DNA from: Pyrococcus kukulkanii
GTDB taxonomy: Archaea; Methanobacteriota_B; Thermococci; Thermococcales; Thermococcaceae
Direction of reading: 5' to 3'
DNA: 64,000 bases
NCBI RefSeq assembly: GCF_041647995.1
Contig: NZ_JARRIB010000004.1
Coordinates: 62,001 to 126,000 of the forward strand
Below are positions 8,016 to 17,896 of the stretch, piece by piece (position 1 is the stretch's first letter; every line of letters begins with the position of its first letter). A model generated the notes under the pieces. It was not told where the DNA came from. It made no database searches and saw only the letters and a list, made by a program, of their open reading frames with translations. A program made the position numbers and the translations under genes.

Positions 8016-10207
8016 TTATGAAAAAAATCTTCCTGTCTGTTGTTCTTGTGTCCCTTTTGCTAATGAACTTCCCGGTCTTATCAAGCTCCGACAAGTGGGT
8101 CGTTGTTTATACGGGCTATTTAAAGCCGGGAGATATCCTAAGCGTTGGAGATTACACAATTACGGTGAGGCAGAGTATCTACGGCTCTCCTTATATCTTC
8201 ATTAAGAAGGGTAGCGAATGGGGAACCTTCTTTAAAGCTGATTTTGGTGCAAGTCTGGAATATGAAAACATAAGGGTTACTCCAGGTAGCTATGATAGCG
8301 AAAAAGGCTTATTCGTTGTAGTTAACTATAAAGTCACCAGTGAGGAGCACAAAGCAAAGCCTGGGTTATATTTTAAGGATTTTGAAATACTGAACGTGAC
8401 GAATAACACAGTCAAGATAAAGTACAGTGGGAAGATCCTAACTTTGTTGGCGAACTCTTCAGCTAGAATCGGTTCGTACCTTTTAGAGTTTACTGGGAGC
8501 ACGGTAGTTCTATACGAGTTGCCTAAAGTAGTAGTAAGTAGGAGTGGGGCCGAGCTAGTAGTCTCATTTCCCTATAAAGAAATCACGGTTTCTCCTGAGG
8601 AGACGGTTCAGTTGCCTGTCCTCGTGACTAACAATAGATCCGAGAAAGCCACGGTAAAAGCGGATATCTTAAGCGCCCCCACTGACTGGGACGTTGGTCT
8701 CTACTATCAGGGAGTTGAAATAGGCTCAATGGACCTTGAGGGCAAATCAACTCTTTCTTTAGAATTGCGGATCTCGATACCGCAGAACGCTTCAGGAGTG
8801 CACTACATCAAGTTTTCAATAAATGACGAGATATTTACACTTAAAGTTAGGGTAAAGGGACCGAAGGGGGTAGAAGAAGGGATAAAGGTGTACACTCCAA
8901 TACTCGTCCAAGAAGTTGAGGCTGGAGAATCTGCGAGGTTCCCTCTGGTTATATCGACACCCTACGATGCCAATATTTCCATATCCCTTCACGCTCCAAC
9001 TAACTGGAAGGCTTACTCAACTTACCAGAATATGAGGGTGTCGGAGGTTTCCCTCAGAAAGGGGGAGAGTGCTACCTTTGACGTAGTCGTGGAAGTCCCA
9101 AGAAACGCGGATCTTGGAGCCCATGAGATAAAAGTGGGAATAGCAGTTGAGGGGTCTCAAGGGGGCATTACGAAGGACATAACGTTTGTCATTAATGTGT
9201 ACAAGACTTACAAGGGTCAAAAAGCAACTCTCAAATTGGCAGTGGTTGACGATAGCGGAATGCCCGTTCCAAAGGCCACCGTTAAGATAGGAAATGAGAC
9301 GTATGGGACGGACATTAACGGACTCTTAGAAGTTGAGTTGAATCCTGGGGAGTATAAGGTGGTAGTCACCAAGGATGGCTTTGAAAAGGCTGAAGAGGAT
9401 GTCAAGCTGGAAGACGGTGAGGTTAAGGAATTAAAGATAATGATAAGAAAGGAGGCCTATTACTTTGTCGTTGACACGGAGTCGGATGTGTATCCAATAA
9501 CACTTGGAAGTGTCTCGTCCCCCTTCGCAATTACGATAGAGAATTTGGGTAGGAACGATGACGAGTATAAGCTAGGCATATCAGGCCTTCCGAGCAATTG
9601 GAACGCAATGTTTACACAGTCACCTGAAAGTACACTTCAACTAACTAAAATAAAAGTTGAGGCTGGAAAATCAGAAACCATTTACCTTAAAGTGTACCCC
9701 TCCCTAAACGCTAAGCCTGGGAAGTACAACATCACGCTAATAGTTCGGAGTTCTAGCGGTCTAGTCAAAGAGGTGCCAATAAAAATAGATCTAACGGGAA
9801 TTTATCAGATGGATGTTAACCTAATGAACTACAGGCTAACTATAACTGCAGGCGAAGAAAGGGAGACTACCATAAATATATACAACTTTGGAACGGCGCC
9901 GATAACCAACATTAGGATATCTGCTTCTGCACCAAAGGGTTGGGAAGTTTACGTTGAGCCTCAATCAATCCCGATACTAGATCCCAAGAAGCCTACGAGT
10001 GCCATGATAAGAATAAAGGTGCCGAAAGGGACTCCCGCTGGGGACTACAGAGTAAGGATAACGGTTAAGTCTGACCAGCAGGAGTGGAACGACTCAATTA
10101 GAGTTGTCGTCAGACAAAGGTCTACCTCGGCCTATATAGGTATCTTTCTCTTGATATTGGCGTTTGTGGGAGTAATATTAATGATAAGGAGGGTTGGAAG
10201 GAGATGA
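8012..10207 (+). CDS. Secreted, membrane-anchored NEW3/CARDB-type protein of the ABC operon
   Basis: 731 residues. Signal peptide at the N-terminus (KKIFLSVVLVSLLLMNFPVLSSS) and one C-terminal helix (YIGIFLLILAFVGVILMI) followed by RRVGRR, so the body sits outside the cell, anchored by its tail. The body is a string of beta-sandwich repeats of the NPCBM-associated NEW3 type (VSPEETVQLPVLVTNN, AGESARFPLVI, AGKSETIYLKV, AGEERETTINIYN) and one carboxypeptidase-regulatory-like domain (VPKATVKIGNETYGTDINGL). It overlaps the ATPase and the second permease by four bases each. It may be a surface adaptor or substrate receptor of the exporter. Confidence 0.8.
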   Translation: MIMKKIFLSVVLVSLLLMNFPVLSSSDKWVVVYTGYLKPGDILSVGDYTITVRQSIYGSPYIFIKKGSEWGTFFKADFGASLEYENIRVTPGSYDSEKGLFVVVNYKVTSEEHKAKPGLYFKDFEILNVTNNTVKIKYSGKILTLLANSSARIGSYLLEFTGSTVVLYELPKVVVSRSGAELVVSFPYKEITVSPEETVQLPVLVTNNRSEKATVKADILSAPTDWDVGLYYQGVEIGSMDLEGKSTLSLELRISIPQNASGVHYIKFSINDEIFTLKVRVKGPKGVEEGIKVYTPILVQEVEAGESARFPLVISTPYDANISISLHAPTNWKAYSTYQNMRVSEVSLRKGESATFDVVVEVPRNADLGAHEIKVGIAVEGSQGGITKDITFVINVYKTYKGQKATLKLAVVDDSGMPVPKATVKIGNETYGTDINGLLEVELNPGEYKVVVTKDGFEKAEEDVKLEDGEVKELKIMIRKEAYYFVVDTESDVYPITLGSVSSPFAITIENLGRNDDEYKLGISGLPSNWNAMFTQSPESTLQLTKIKVEAGKSETIYLKVYPSLNAKPGKYNITLIVRSSSGLVKEVPIKIDLTGIYQMDVNLMNYRLTITAGEERETTINIYNFGTAPITNIRISASAPKGWEVYVEPQSIPILDPKKPTSAMIRIKVPKGTPAGDYRVRITVKSDQQEWNDSIRVVVRQRSTSAYIGIFLLILAFVGVILMIRRVGRR

Positions 10208-11202
10208 GTGCCATTCAGAACATAGCAAGTAAGGAGCTTTACTTGGCAGTAAAGACCAAGAGGTTTATAATCTTACTTTCCGTCTATTTAATCTTTTTAG
10301 CCCTCTCCGTATATTTCACAAGGTTTGATGTTACCGCAGAAGGCAGCTATGGCTATACCGTTCACAGGACTATAATGGGAGCTAGTGGTGTTATATATGA
10401 AACTCCAATCTCATCAATTTTCATTAACAACTCAATGTTGTGGATGTTCTTCGGAGCTCTTCTTGGCATTTTATTGGGCGCAGATTCGATAAATAGAGAG
10501 CTCCAAGAAGGGACGGTAAAAGTTCTACTTGGTCATCCAGTTTATAGAGATGAAGTAATAAATGGCAAGTTCTTGGGGAATGCACTAGCCCTCCTACTCG
10601 TGATCTTGGTAGGGTTCATCTTTACCATAGCAACAGCCCTAATATTCGGAATCCCAATGGAGGGGCTCTCTTTAGTTAGGCTCTTCATATTGTCAATTTT
10701 CATATTCCTGTACACCCTTGTATTCTTAAGCTTAGGAACTATGATATCAACGCTTATCAGGAGTCCCGAAACTTCAATATTAGTTAGCATAGGTTTGGTC
10801 ATCTTCTTTGTCATAGTTTATCCGATACTTGCAGGTTCGTTGGCTAACTCGATAGTAGGCGAGCCTCCCGAGTGCCATGCCGTAACGGTAGTCAGACAGG
10901 TTGAGGCAAATGGTCAAGTAATAGAGTCCATTGGGCCTTCAAATGATAACTGTGCAGAGATATATGAGGAGTGGAGGGAAAAAGTGACGGTATGGGAGAG
11001 GAGGATAAATATCCTGAATCCAGCAATGCACTTTGCTCAGCTGATGATCTACACCTTCGCGGGAGAGGAAGGTTACGATGATTATCTGCCCCTTTCAGAT
11101 AGCCTTGGTTACGCGATTAACAACTTGGCTATTCTTATAATAGAGCTACTGTTCCCGTTCTCAATAGCGTACGTCAGATTTCTCACTAGGGATTTACGTT
11201 AG
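10204..11202 (+). CDS. ABC-2 type transporter permease, second subunit
   Basis: 332 residues with the same layout as the first permease of the operon: one N-terminal helix, a coupling segment SINRELQEGTVKVLLGHPVYR, four central helices, a charged outside loop (two cysteines in the segments EPPECHAV and SNDNCAE) and a last helix. It starts with ATG overlapping the previous stop and its 3' end overlaps the convergent aminotransferase by nine bases. Confidence 0.85.
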   Translation: MSAIQNIASKELYLAVKTKRFIILLSVYLIFLALSVYFTRFDVTAEGSYGYTVHRTIMGASGVIYETPISSIFINNSMLWMFFGALLGILLGADSINRELQEGTVKVLLGHPVYRDEVINGKFLGNALALLLVILVGFIFTIATALIFGIPMEGLSLVRLFILSIFIFLYTLVFLSLGTMISTLIRSPETSILVSIGLVIFFVIVYPILAGSLANSIVGEPPECHAVTVVRQVEANGQVIESIGPSNDNCAEIYEEWREKVTVWERRINILNPAMHFAQLMIYTFAGEEGYDDYLPLSDSLGYAINNLAILIIELLFPFSIAYVRFLTRDLR

Positions 11203-12363
11203 CTTCTTCTCTTTTAGGACTTTTTCCATTCTGTCCATTGCCTCTTCCAGCTTTTCATAAGCGGTTGCGTAGCTTATTCTTACGTAACCTTCTCCTGCTT
11301 TTCCAAATGCGCTCCCAGGAACTACAGCAACCCTAGCCTCCTTGAGCATTAGTTCGCTGAACTCCTTGCTCGTGAGGCCCGTATCTTTAATCCTTGGGAA
11401 TATGTAGAATGCTCCCTTGGGCTTCACGGTTGGCAAGCCCATCTCGTTGAGCCTCTTCCAAACTAGCTTCCTTCTCCTATCATATTCCTTCCTCATTTCT
11501 TCAACGGCCTTCCAGCTCCTTTCATCTCTCAGTGCTTTTGCCGCCGCATATTGGACAAATGTTACTGGGCATGTAGCATTGTACATCTGGAACCTGACCA
11601 TCTTTTCAATAACCCATGAAGGTGCTGCAACAAAGCCTAATCTCCATCCGGTCATTGCAAATGTCTTTGAGAAGCCGTTAACTGTTATTGTCCTCTCAAA
11701 CATTCCGTCAAGGGCTGCCATGCTGTAATGCTTTGCATCATCATATATGAAGTGTTCATAAACTTCGTCACTTATAACCATCAAGTCATGTTCTACTGCA
11801 AAATCCGCTATCTCTTCTAGATCTTTTTTAGTTAGCACTGCACCTGTCGGGTTGTTTGGGGAGTTTATAATTAGAGCCCTAGTCTTCTCAGTAACGTACT
11901 TCTCCAGATCGTCAACCGTTAATCTGAATTCGTTCTCCTCGTACGTCGGCACTTCGACGGGCTTTCCTCCGGCAAGGATCACGGCTGGGGCATAGCTGAC
12001 GAACATTGGAGTTGGTATCAAAACTTCTTCACCTTCTCCAAGGAACGTCGCGAGGCTCATGAGGAAGGCCTGATTTGCCCCAACTAGAACCATTATTTCG
12101 GTCTTTGGGTCTGCTTCAATTCCATTCTGCTTCTTTAGCTTTTCTGCTATTGCCTCCCTAAGTTCAAGTAATCCTATGTTTGGACCATAGTGTGTTAATC
12201 CCTTGTCTAGGGCCTCCTTCGCATATTCTTTTATGTGTTGTGGAGTATCGAAATCTGGTTCTCCAATTCCCAGGGATATTACATCTTTCATTCCAGCAGC
12301 AATGTCAAAAAGCCTCCTAATCTCGGAAGGATTAACAAGCTCAAGCCTATCCCTCAGGGCCAC
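11194..12363 (-). CDS. Aromatic/aspartate-type aminotransferase (class I, PLP)
   Basis: 389 residues from a GTG preceded by GGAGGTGA. All class I motifs are present: GIGEPDFDTP, the NSPNNPTGAVL segment that holds the carboxylate and PLP ring, SDEVYEHFIYDD, and the PLP-lysine motif NGFSKTFAMTGWRLGF. I recognise it as very close to the P. horikoshii aromatic aminotransferase PH1371. It would transfer amino groups from Tyr, Phe, Trp and Glu to 2-oxoglutarate or pyruvate in peptide fermentation. Monocistronic, divergent from the NSS transporter. Confidence 0.9.
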   Translation of the reverse strand: MALRDRLELVNPSEIRRLFDIAAGMKDVISLGIGEPDFDTPQHIKEYAKEALDKGLTHYGPNIGLLELREAIAEKLKKQNGIEADPKTEIMVLVGANQAFLMSLATFLGEGEEVLIPTPMFVSYAPAVILAGGKPVEVPTYEENEFRLTVDDLEKYVTEKTRALIINSPNNPTGAVLTKKDLEEIADFAVEHDLMVISDEVYEHFIYDDAKHYSMAALDGMFERTITVNGFSKTFAMTGWRLGFVAAPSWVIEKMVRFQMYNATCPVTFVQYAAAKALRDERSWKAVEEMRKEYDRRRKLVWKRLNEMGLPTVKPKGAFYIFPRIKDTGLTSKEFSELMLKEARVAVVPGSAFGKAGEGYVRISYATAYEKLEEAMDRMEKVLKEKKLT

Positions 12364-12573
12364 TCTCGTCACCTCCAATCAAAATAACGGCGAAGCGTTT
12401 AATAATTTATATTCAACCAAGTTATTTATGTTTTACAAGTAAGTAAATGTTTTAATTTGTCAAATGTTTACATCAGAGTTCGGCAATCTTTATAAACTTC
12501 ATGCGCTGTAGTATATCCGTAAATCTTTTGGTTTGTTTTTAGGTTTAGTATTATTGAGGGAGGTGGCATCGAT

Positions 12574-14133
12574 ATGGAACAAAGAGAAAAATGGGCGACA
12601 AAAATTGGACTGATTTTAGCGATGGCAGGAAATGCCATTGGTCTCGGTAACTTCGTCAGATTTCCAACGCAGGTCGCAGGGAATGGTGGAGGAGCCTTCA
12701 TGGTTCCATACTTCCTTGCACTGTTCCTCCTTGGAATCCCCGTGATGTGGGTAGAGTGGGTCCAGGGAAGGTACGGAGGTAAGTACGGCCACGGAACCTT
12801 GGGTCCAACGTTTTACCTTATGGCAAGGGAAAGCGTAAAGCCAAGAACAGCGTTAATCTTTGGATTAATAGGTGGTGCATTAGCTTTTGCGACCACAACA
12901 TTGCTTAACAGCTATTATCTTCACTTGATTGGATGGTCTGCAGCCTATTCATGGTTCAGCATTACCGGAGCCTACTTCGGTAAAAACACTGCAGAGTTCT
13001 TTAGCCAATATTTAAGCAATCACGGCCAAGTATTCCTGTTTTGGGGTATAACAGTAGTTCTTTTGGGCATTGCAGTAGGTCAAGGTGTAAGCAAAGGTAT
13101 TGAGAGATGGGTCAAGGTAATGATGCCATTGTTATACATCTTTGCAATAATCCTAGTTATTTACGTCTTTGCGTTAGGTTCCCCACTCGGTGATCCTAAC
13201 TGGTCAACACTCAAGGGATTCGAGTTCATCTGGTCACCAAACTGGACTTATCTCAAAGAGCACTTATGGGGCGTAATGTTGGCAGCTAGTGGTCAGATAT
13301 TCTTCACGCTGTCATTAGGTATGGGTATCATTCAGAACTACGCTTCATATCTTGGCCCGAAAGATGATGTTGCGCTATCAGGCTTGGCAACGGTATCATT
13401 GAACGAGTTTGCAGAGGTAGTTTTGGGTGGTTCAATCGCCGTTCCACTGGCAGTGGCTTACGCTCCAAAGATAGTGCCTGCAGATGTTCTTGCCAAGGGT
13501 AGCGATGCCGCGTTACACTGGATTTCAGAAAACTTCGGTCTTGGATTTTCTTACACCAGCCTACCGAACATCTTCGTTCAGATGGGATCAGCTGGGAGAT
13601 TGTTTGGAGCGCTATGGTTCCTCCTTTTGTGGTTTGCTGGATTTACTTCAGCAATAGCAATGTACAACTATCTAACGGCACTTCTTGAAGAGGATCTAGG
13701 AATTCCGAGGAAGACAGGTACCTGGGTTGTCTTCATAATGTACTTCCTCTTGGGAATTCCAGTAGTGTACATAGATGGTTACCTTGACCAAGTTGATGCT
13801 TGGATAAGCTTCCAGCTTGCATTACTTGCACTATTCGACATAATAGTCGGTGTGTGGCTGTTCAAGCCCGACAACTTCTGGAAGGAGTTACATGAGGGAG
13901 CCCTCATTAATGTGCCGGAGATATACAAGTGGATAACGGTAATTATTGCACCAATATTCATACTCCTGCCCCTTATAGGTACATTCTCAGACTTAGTCAG
14001 TAAAACACTCGAGTGGCCTGCAAGGATAGCAATCCTTGCAATGCTGACAATTGGAGCAATAGAAACGTACTATGCAATCAAGAAGAAGTACGGTGAGGAA
14101 TTGGAGAAGAACGAGGTAATTATAAAGGTCTGA
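12574..14133 (+). CDS. Sodium-dependent amino-acid transporter (NSS/SNF family)
   Basis: 519 residues, about 12 helices. The first helix carries the family motif WATKIGLILAMAGNAIGLGNFVRFP with the unwound substrate- and Na+-binding glycine stretch, followed by GGGAFMVPYF. Helix 6 (GQIFFTLSLGMGI) and helix 8 (GFTSAIAMYN) residues for Na+ binding are also present, so it should be functional; likely substrates are hydrophobic amino acids. ATG follows GGGAGGTGG. A 30-residue partner gene follows. Confidence 0.9.
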   Translation: MEQREKWATKIGLILAMAGNAIGLGNFVRFPTQVAGNGGGAFMVPYFLALFLLGIPVMWVEWVQGRYGGKYGHGTLGPTFYLMARESVKPRTALIFGLIGGALAFATTTLLNSYYLHLIGWSAAYSWFSITGAYFGKNTAEFFSQYLSNHGQVFLFWGITVVLLGIAVGQGVSKGIERWVKVMMPLLYIFAIILVIYVFALGSPLGDPNWSTLKGFEFIWSPNWTYLKEHLWGVMLAASGQIFFTLSLGMGIIQNYASYLGPKDDVALSGLATVSLNEFAEVVLGGSIAVPLAVAYAPKIVPADVLAKGSDAALHWISENFGLGFSYTSLPNIFVQMGSAGRLFGALWFLLLWFAGFTSAIAMYNYLTALLEEDLGIPRKTGTWVVFIMYFLLGIPVVYIDGYLDQVDAWISFQLALLALFDIIVGVWLFKPDNFWKELHEGALINVPEIYKWITVIIAPIFILLPLIGTFSDLVSKTLEWPARIAILAMLTIGAIETYYAIKKKYGEELEKNEVIIKV

Positions 14134-14143
14134 GGTGGCAAAA

Positions 14144-14236
14144 ATGTGGGCAGTGTACATGGCAATAGCCTGGCTTGTGATCTTCATAATGATGGGATGG
14201 AGCATTAGTAAGCTGATGAAGGCCCAGCAGGCCTGA
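14144..14236 (+). CDS. Small subunit of the NSS transporter (MetS-like), 30 residues
   Basis: An ATG ten bases after the transporter stop, preceded by GAGGTGG, opens a 30-residue frame: one helix (VYMAIAWLVIFIMMGWSI) and a short basic tail ending KAQQA. Tiny single-helix proteins encoded right after NSS transporters are known (MetS of the Corynebacterium MetPS methionine system). Size, topology and place match; sequence identity to MetS cannot be judged here. Confidence 0.75.
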   Translation: MWAVYMAIAWLVIFIMMGWSISKLMKAQQA

Positions 14237-14282
14237 ACCTTTAAATCTTCTTTTTCTCTCTTTTTAGTTTGGGGGTGTAGGT

Positions 14283-15017
14283 GTGAAAAGCCCAGATATT
14301 CTCAGGGAAGTTGCAGAGAACTTAAAGCTCACAGTAGAGAGATTGCAGAGGATAAAAGTTCTCGAGCAGAAAAAGAAAGAGAAGGCGATAGAGTTACTAA
14401 ACGAAGCTGCAGAGAATTTCTTGAAGTTGAGTGGAGAGGTTGAAAAAGATAACGTTGAAATGGCTGAATTCTTGAGGAAAAGATCGGTTGAGATAAAGAA
14501 TAATACATCGGATAGGGCAATAGAGAGAGTGGGAGAAAAGGAGTATATGGGAAGCATTAAGAAAATGAACTTGTATTCAAAAACTGCATTTTACGACTTC
14601 AAACCGACGAGGCTTAAGGAGCTTAGAAGGGCCTATAGAACCTTCATATATGGAATGGCACTATATTTTGTCCTTGCGGGACTATCAACGAGACCTGAGC
14701 TCGCAATAACTGCTTTAATATTGGCAATCCCAGCAATCCTCTCAATGTTGAGCCTTCAGAGAAGGGGGTACACTGGACTTATGCTGGCGTACGCCGTTGC
14801 CCCCATCCCAATAATACAAAGTGCAATGCTGGTTCGAATGTTCTATGCAGTGTTAAACAGTCCGGAGGCAATAAAAAAAGCCGCTGAAGTTCTTGGAAGA
14901 AGCGAGAGCTTTATCGTAGCGTACAGCTGGGTGGTGATTTTGTTATCAATTGTAGATTTTGCTCTACTTACGTACGGGCTTTACTCGCTGACAAAGCACA
15001 GGCATGCATTTCTCTAA
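14283..15017 (+). CDS. Membrane protein with N-terminal coiled coil, unknown function
   Basis: 244 residues starting at GTG after GGGGGTGTAG. Residues 1-90 are heptad-rich and strongly charged, predicting a cytoplasmic coiled coil (LREVAENLKLTVERLQRIK and on). Residues 115-240 hold about four membrane helices. No family recognised. It follows the NSS small subunit by 46 bases and overlaps the convergent methyltransferase gene by four bases. Confidence 0.7.
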   Translation: MKSPDILREVAENLKLTVERLQRIKVLEQKKKEKAIELLNEAAENFLKLSGEVEKDNVEMAEFLRKRSVEIKNNTSDRAIERVGEKEYMGSIKKMNLYSKTAFYDFKPTRLKELRRAYRTFIYGMALYFVLAGLSTRPELAITALILAIPAILSMLSLQRRGYTGLMLAYAVAPIPIIQSAMLVRMFYAVLNSPEAIKKAAEVLGRSESFIVAYSWVVILLSIVDFALLTYGLYSLTKHRHAFL

Positions 15018-15943
15018 AGCTTCCTAATTTTCGCAACGAAAAATCCGCTTGTTTTGTGGGCGTCTGGATAAAACCTTCTAGCTTTCTTTATCTCCTCGTC
15101 AAGTTCAATTCCGAAGGGTGCCGTTAGGGCCGGTTCTCCATGTTTGAGGGGAATTAGCTCAACGTCAAAGTTATCTAAAACCCACTGGATAACGAATTCA
15201 TTTTCTTCAGGTTCCAGTGAGCATGTTGAGTACACGAGTACCCCACCAGGCTTTAGAACGTCTAATGCCTTTTCAAGCATCTTCATCTGCAAACCTTGGC
15301 AATACTTTACATCCTCTATCGTTCTGTTATGCTTCCTCTCGGGATTCTTGTGAATTGTCCCACTACCGGTGCAAGGGGCATCCAGGAGAATTTTATCGAA
15401 CTCGATTCCTAGCTCGTCTATATAAAGAGATGATTTGTGAAAGAGAATGGTATTCGTAACTCCAAGCCTCGAGAGGTTCAATCTCGTTTCTCTTAACCTA
15501 TCTTCGCCAACATCGAAAGCATATATTATACCTTCGTTCTCCATTAGCTGTGCTATGTGGGAAGTTTTTCCACCTGGGGCGGCTGCCATGTCAGCAATTA
15601 TTTCTCCAGGTTTTGGATCTAGGGCTACTGGTGGATACATTGAGCTGGCTTCTTGGATGTAGATCAGGCCCGTAAGGTATTCAGGAGTTGAAGTTATTGA
15701 GAATGGCTCTCTTGTTAAGCAGAAACCTTCTCTGGCCCATGGAACCTTCCTGAACTGAAACCCCTTTTTGGTGAGCCTCTTTGTCAGCTCAGCCACGGTT
15801 GTTTTGAGTGTGTTGACTCTAAAACATCTTGGTAGAGGTTTTTCCATAGCCTGAGCTATCCTGTAGGCTCTCTCTCCCCAGAGTTGATAGTACCTTTCGG
15901 CAAAGGTTTTAGAATAACCAAGAGAAATCAGCTTGTCAATCAT
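15014..15943 (-). CDS. RNA cytosine-C5 methyltransferase (NSUN/NOP2 type)
   Basis: 309 residues. CFRVNTLKT near residue 40, SAM-binding AAPGGKTSHIAQLM, catalytic motif IV DAPCTGSGTIHKNPERK and motif VI YSTCSLEPEENEF with the second cysteine are present, so the two-cysteine mechanism is intact. It resembles PH1374-type NSUN6-like archaeal tRNA m5C methyltransferases, which modify C72 or nearby positions; the exact target is inference. Last gene of a five-gene operon; it overlaps rpiA by four bases. Confidence 0.88.
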   Translation of the reverse strand: MIDKLISLGYSKTFAERYYQLWGERAYRIAQAMEKPLPRCFRVNTLKTTVAELTKRLTKKGFQFRKVPWAREGFCLTREPFSITSTPEYLTGLIYIQEASSMYPPVALDPKPGEIIADMAAAPGGKTSHIAQLMENEGIIYAFDVGEDRLRETRLNLSRLGVTNTILFHKSSLYIDELGIEFDKILLDAPCTGSGTIHKNPERKHNRTIEDVKYCQGLQMKMLEKALDVLKPGGVLVYSTCSLEPEENEFVIQWVLDNFDVELIPLKHGEPALTAPFGIELDEEIKKARRFYPDAHKTSGFFVAKIRKL

Positions 15944-16629
15944 CTCTCCATCTTCTTAACGCCTTCTTTGGTTCCTACTAGAACTATATCGGCTATGTCT
16001 GCAAATATGCCATTTTCGACGACTCCTGGGATAGTATTTAACTCTATTTCCATGTCTAGGGGGTCTTCTATCCTTTGGAATTTCGCATCAATTATGAAGT
16101 TTCCATTTTCCGTGACTACCGGGCCGTCTTTCTTTTTGCCCATCCTCAGCTTGGCCTCAGCGTTAAATATACTAAGTTCCTCAAGAATCGCCTTCCATGC
16201 TACAGGAATAACCTCAATTGGAACTGGCATCTTCTGGCAGAGGTAGTCGACAAGCTTTGTTTCATCTACGAGGACTACGAACGTTCCTGCCCTATACTCT
16301 ATGATCTTTTCCATCGTAAGGGCTGCACCTCTACCCTTGATTAAGTTTAAATTTGGATCAACTTCATCAGCCCCATCAACTGCAATGTCTATCGCATCAA
16401 CTTGATCAAGGCTAACGACAGGGACTCCATGTTCTATCGCAAGGATCTTTGCTTGATATGAGGTTGGTACTCCGTAAATATCTTCAAGCTCTCCCCTCTG
16501 AATCATCTCTCCTAGAAATTGAATAAAGTAAGCTGTCGTTGAACCTGTACCTAGGCCAACTACCATATCATCTTCTATGTACTTCAGGGCTTCTTTGGCC
16601 ACTGCCTTTTTCATATCCTCGACGTTCAT
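15940..16629 (-). CDS. rpiA: Ribose-5-phosphate isomerase A
   Basis: 229 residues with the RpiA motifs GLGTGSTTAYFI, DGADEVDPNLNLIKGRGAALT, and DETKLVDYL with catalytic Asp, Glu and Lys residues. It interconverts ribose-5-phosphate and ribulose-5-phosphate in the archaeal ribulose monophosphate route to pentoses. Matches the 229-residue P. horikoshii enzyme in length. In an operon between a small membrane protein and the NSUN methyltransferase. Confidence 0.95.
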   Translation of the reverse strand: MNVEDMKKAVAKEALKYIEDDMVVGLGTGSTTAYFIQFLGEMIQRGELEDIYGVPTSYQAKILAIEHGVPVVSLDQVDAIDIAVDGADEVDPNLNLIKGRGAALTMEKIIEYRAGTFVVLVDETKLVDYLCQKMPVPIEVIPVAWKAILEELSIFNAEAKLRMGKKKDGPVVTENGNFIIDAKFQRIEDPLDMEIELNTIPGVVENGIFADIADIVLVGTKEGVKKMER

Positions 16630-16632
16630 TTT

Positions 16633-16965
16633 TCATCCCTTCGTCATGTTATAGTATATTGTTTGGTTATAATAGGCTACAGGCTGGTAGTTTACCACTA
16701 TCGTATATGTCATTCCAGTAAAGTACAGCCAGAAGAAGAAAAAGCTCCAGAATGTTTTCTTAAGCAACACCCTCTCATTTTTTAATTCTTCGGGAATATC
16801 TTTAACGAGGCCTATAATTATCTTTGGAGAAATGACATAGATTGCCCATCCTATTATCCATCCTAGTGGAGCGTAAGCTGAAGCTATTCCGCTTATAACC
16901 CCGGCTATTGTAAATATTGCATATGCTATGAGCATCATTTTATTCTCTGGATTCACCGCTCTCAC
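16633..16965 (-). CDS. Small membrane protein, 110 residues
   Basis: Three hydrophobic segments (MLIAYAIFTIAGVISGIASAY, then LGWIIGWAIYVISPKIIIGLV and FWSFFFFWLYFTGMTYTIVV) with a short charged loop between the last two. No family recognised. It overlaps the preceding gene by 26 bases and ends three bases before rpiA, so it is part of the operon; nothing in the sequence links it to pentose metabolism. Confidence 0.7.
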   Translation of the reverse strand: MRAVNPENKMMLIAYAIFTIAGVISGIASAYAPLGWIIGWAIYVISPKIIIGLVKDIPEELKNERVLLKKTFWSFFFFWLYFTGMTYTIVVNYQPVAYYNQTIYYNMTKG

Positions 16966-17896
16966 CCAGTTCGCTTTGGTTTTCTGACTCCATTTTAAAT
17001 AGTTTTTCCTCGAGTTCTAAAATTTTCAATAGAGCTTCTCTACTTAAGATACTTTCTAGTTCCATTCTAGCTTTGATTGCCATATCGAACTTTGAGGAAA
17101 AGCTTCCAACGCTAATCCAGCTAAGTTTTTCTCCTTTTACTATTACATCGATGTCACATAGCCTCTTATAGCCTCTGTACTCCAATCCCTTGAGCAGAAA
17201 CTTTACCCTCTCAGGTTTTTCCCAAGTTATTAGCCTTAGCCTGTAAACTGGCACTTTGAGAAAAGGCCTAGGATAGTCCCAATCCCACCCCTCTGCTACT
17301 ACAAATCCCAGATCTAAATCCTCTATCACTATCATGAGTCTCTCTATATTTTCTTTATAATAACCAAAAGCATCGTACAGCTTTATTGTTATCTCATTCC
17401 ATTCTGGTTTTGTTTCCAATATAATTACTGGAGCCTCGAGCATAATCGTTCTGTAAACTTCATGAAACTTCTTTGACACGAGTAAGGCTTTGATAATATC
17501 TTCAAACGAAAGAGCTCTTGTAAGAGGTTTCTCCGTTACCATAATTAGAGTGCTTGAGAGGGAGGATGCGAGAATAGCGTCACGAGGATCGAAAATCTGT
17601 CCTCCAACTTTTTCCTTTAGAACTTTTGTTCCCTTTTCGACATCGGGGACCCTAATTATGATCATTGGAGCTGCAGGAGTTATTTTTACCTGGGCTTTCA
17701 GGTTTATTATATCTGTGAGAACCTTCCAAGGATGCTCCTTAAGTAGTATGGCCGTTTCCCTATCCTTAAGCACTAATATCGTTTCAAGTTCTTTTGCAAG
17801 TCTGAATGCATCCTCTGGTGTCATAGTTTCTCTCGTAATCTCTAACTCTCCCTCAACGAAGAAAATTGCAGGCCCTAATCGCAGAAATCTCATCAT
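16940..17896 (-). CDS. Hypothetical protein, 318 residues
   Basis: A soluble alpha/beta protein with a long charged C-terminal helix (about 275-318, LESILSREALLKILELEEK) likely to be a coiled coil. No catalytic motif or family recognised. The first codons are ATGATG with the upstream gene's end providing the ribosome site. It overlaps both operon neighbours, so its expression is tied to the phosphoesterase upstream and the membrane protein downstream. Confidence 0.7.
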   Translation of the reverse strand: MMRFLRLGPAIFFVEGELEITRETMTPEDAFRLAKELETILVLKDRETAILLKEHPWKVLTDIINLKAQVKITPAAPMIIIRVPDVEKGTKVLKEKVGGQIFDPRDAILASSLSSTLIMVTEKPLTRALSFEDIIKALLVSKKFHEVYRTIMLEAPVIILETKPEWNEITIKLYDAFGYYKENIERLMIVIEDLDLGFVVAEGWDWDYPRPFLKVPVYRLRLITWEKPERVKFLLKGLEYRGYKRLCDIDVIVKGEKLSWISVGSFSSKFDMAIKARMELESILSREALLKILELEEKLFKMESENQSELGESGESRE

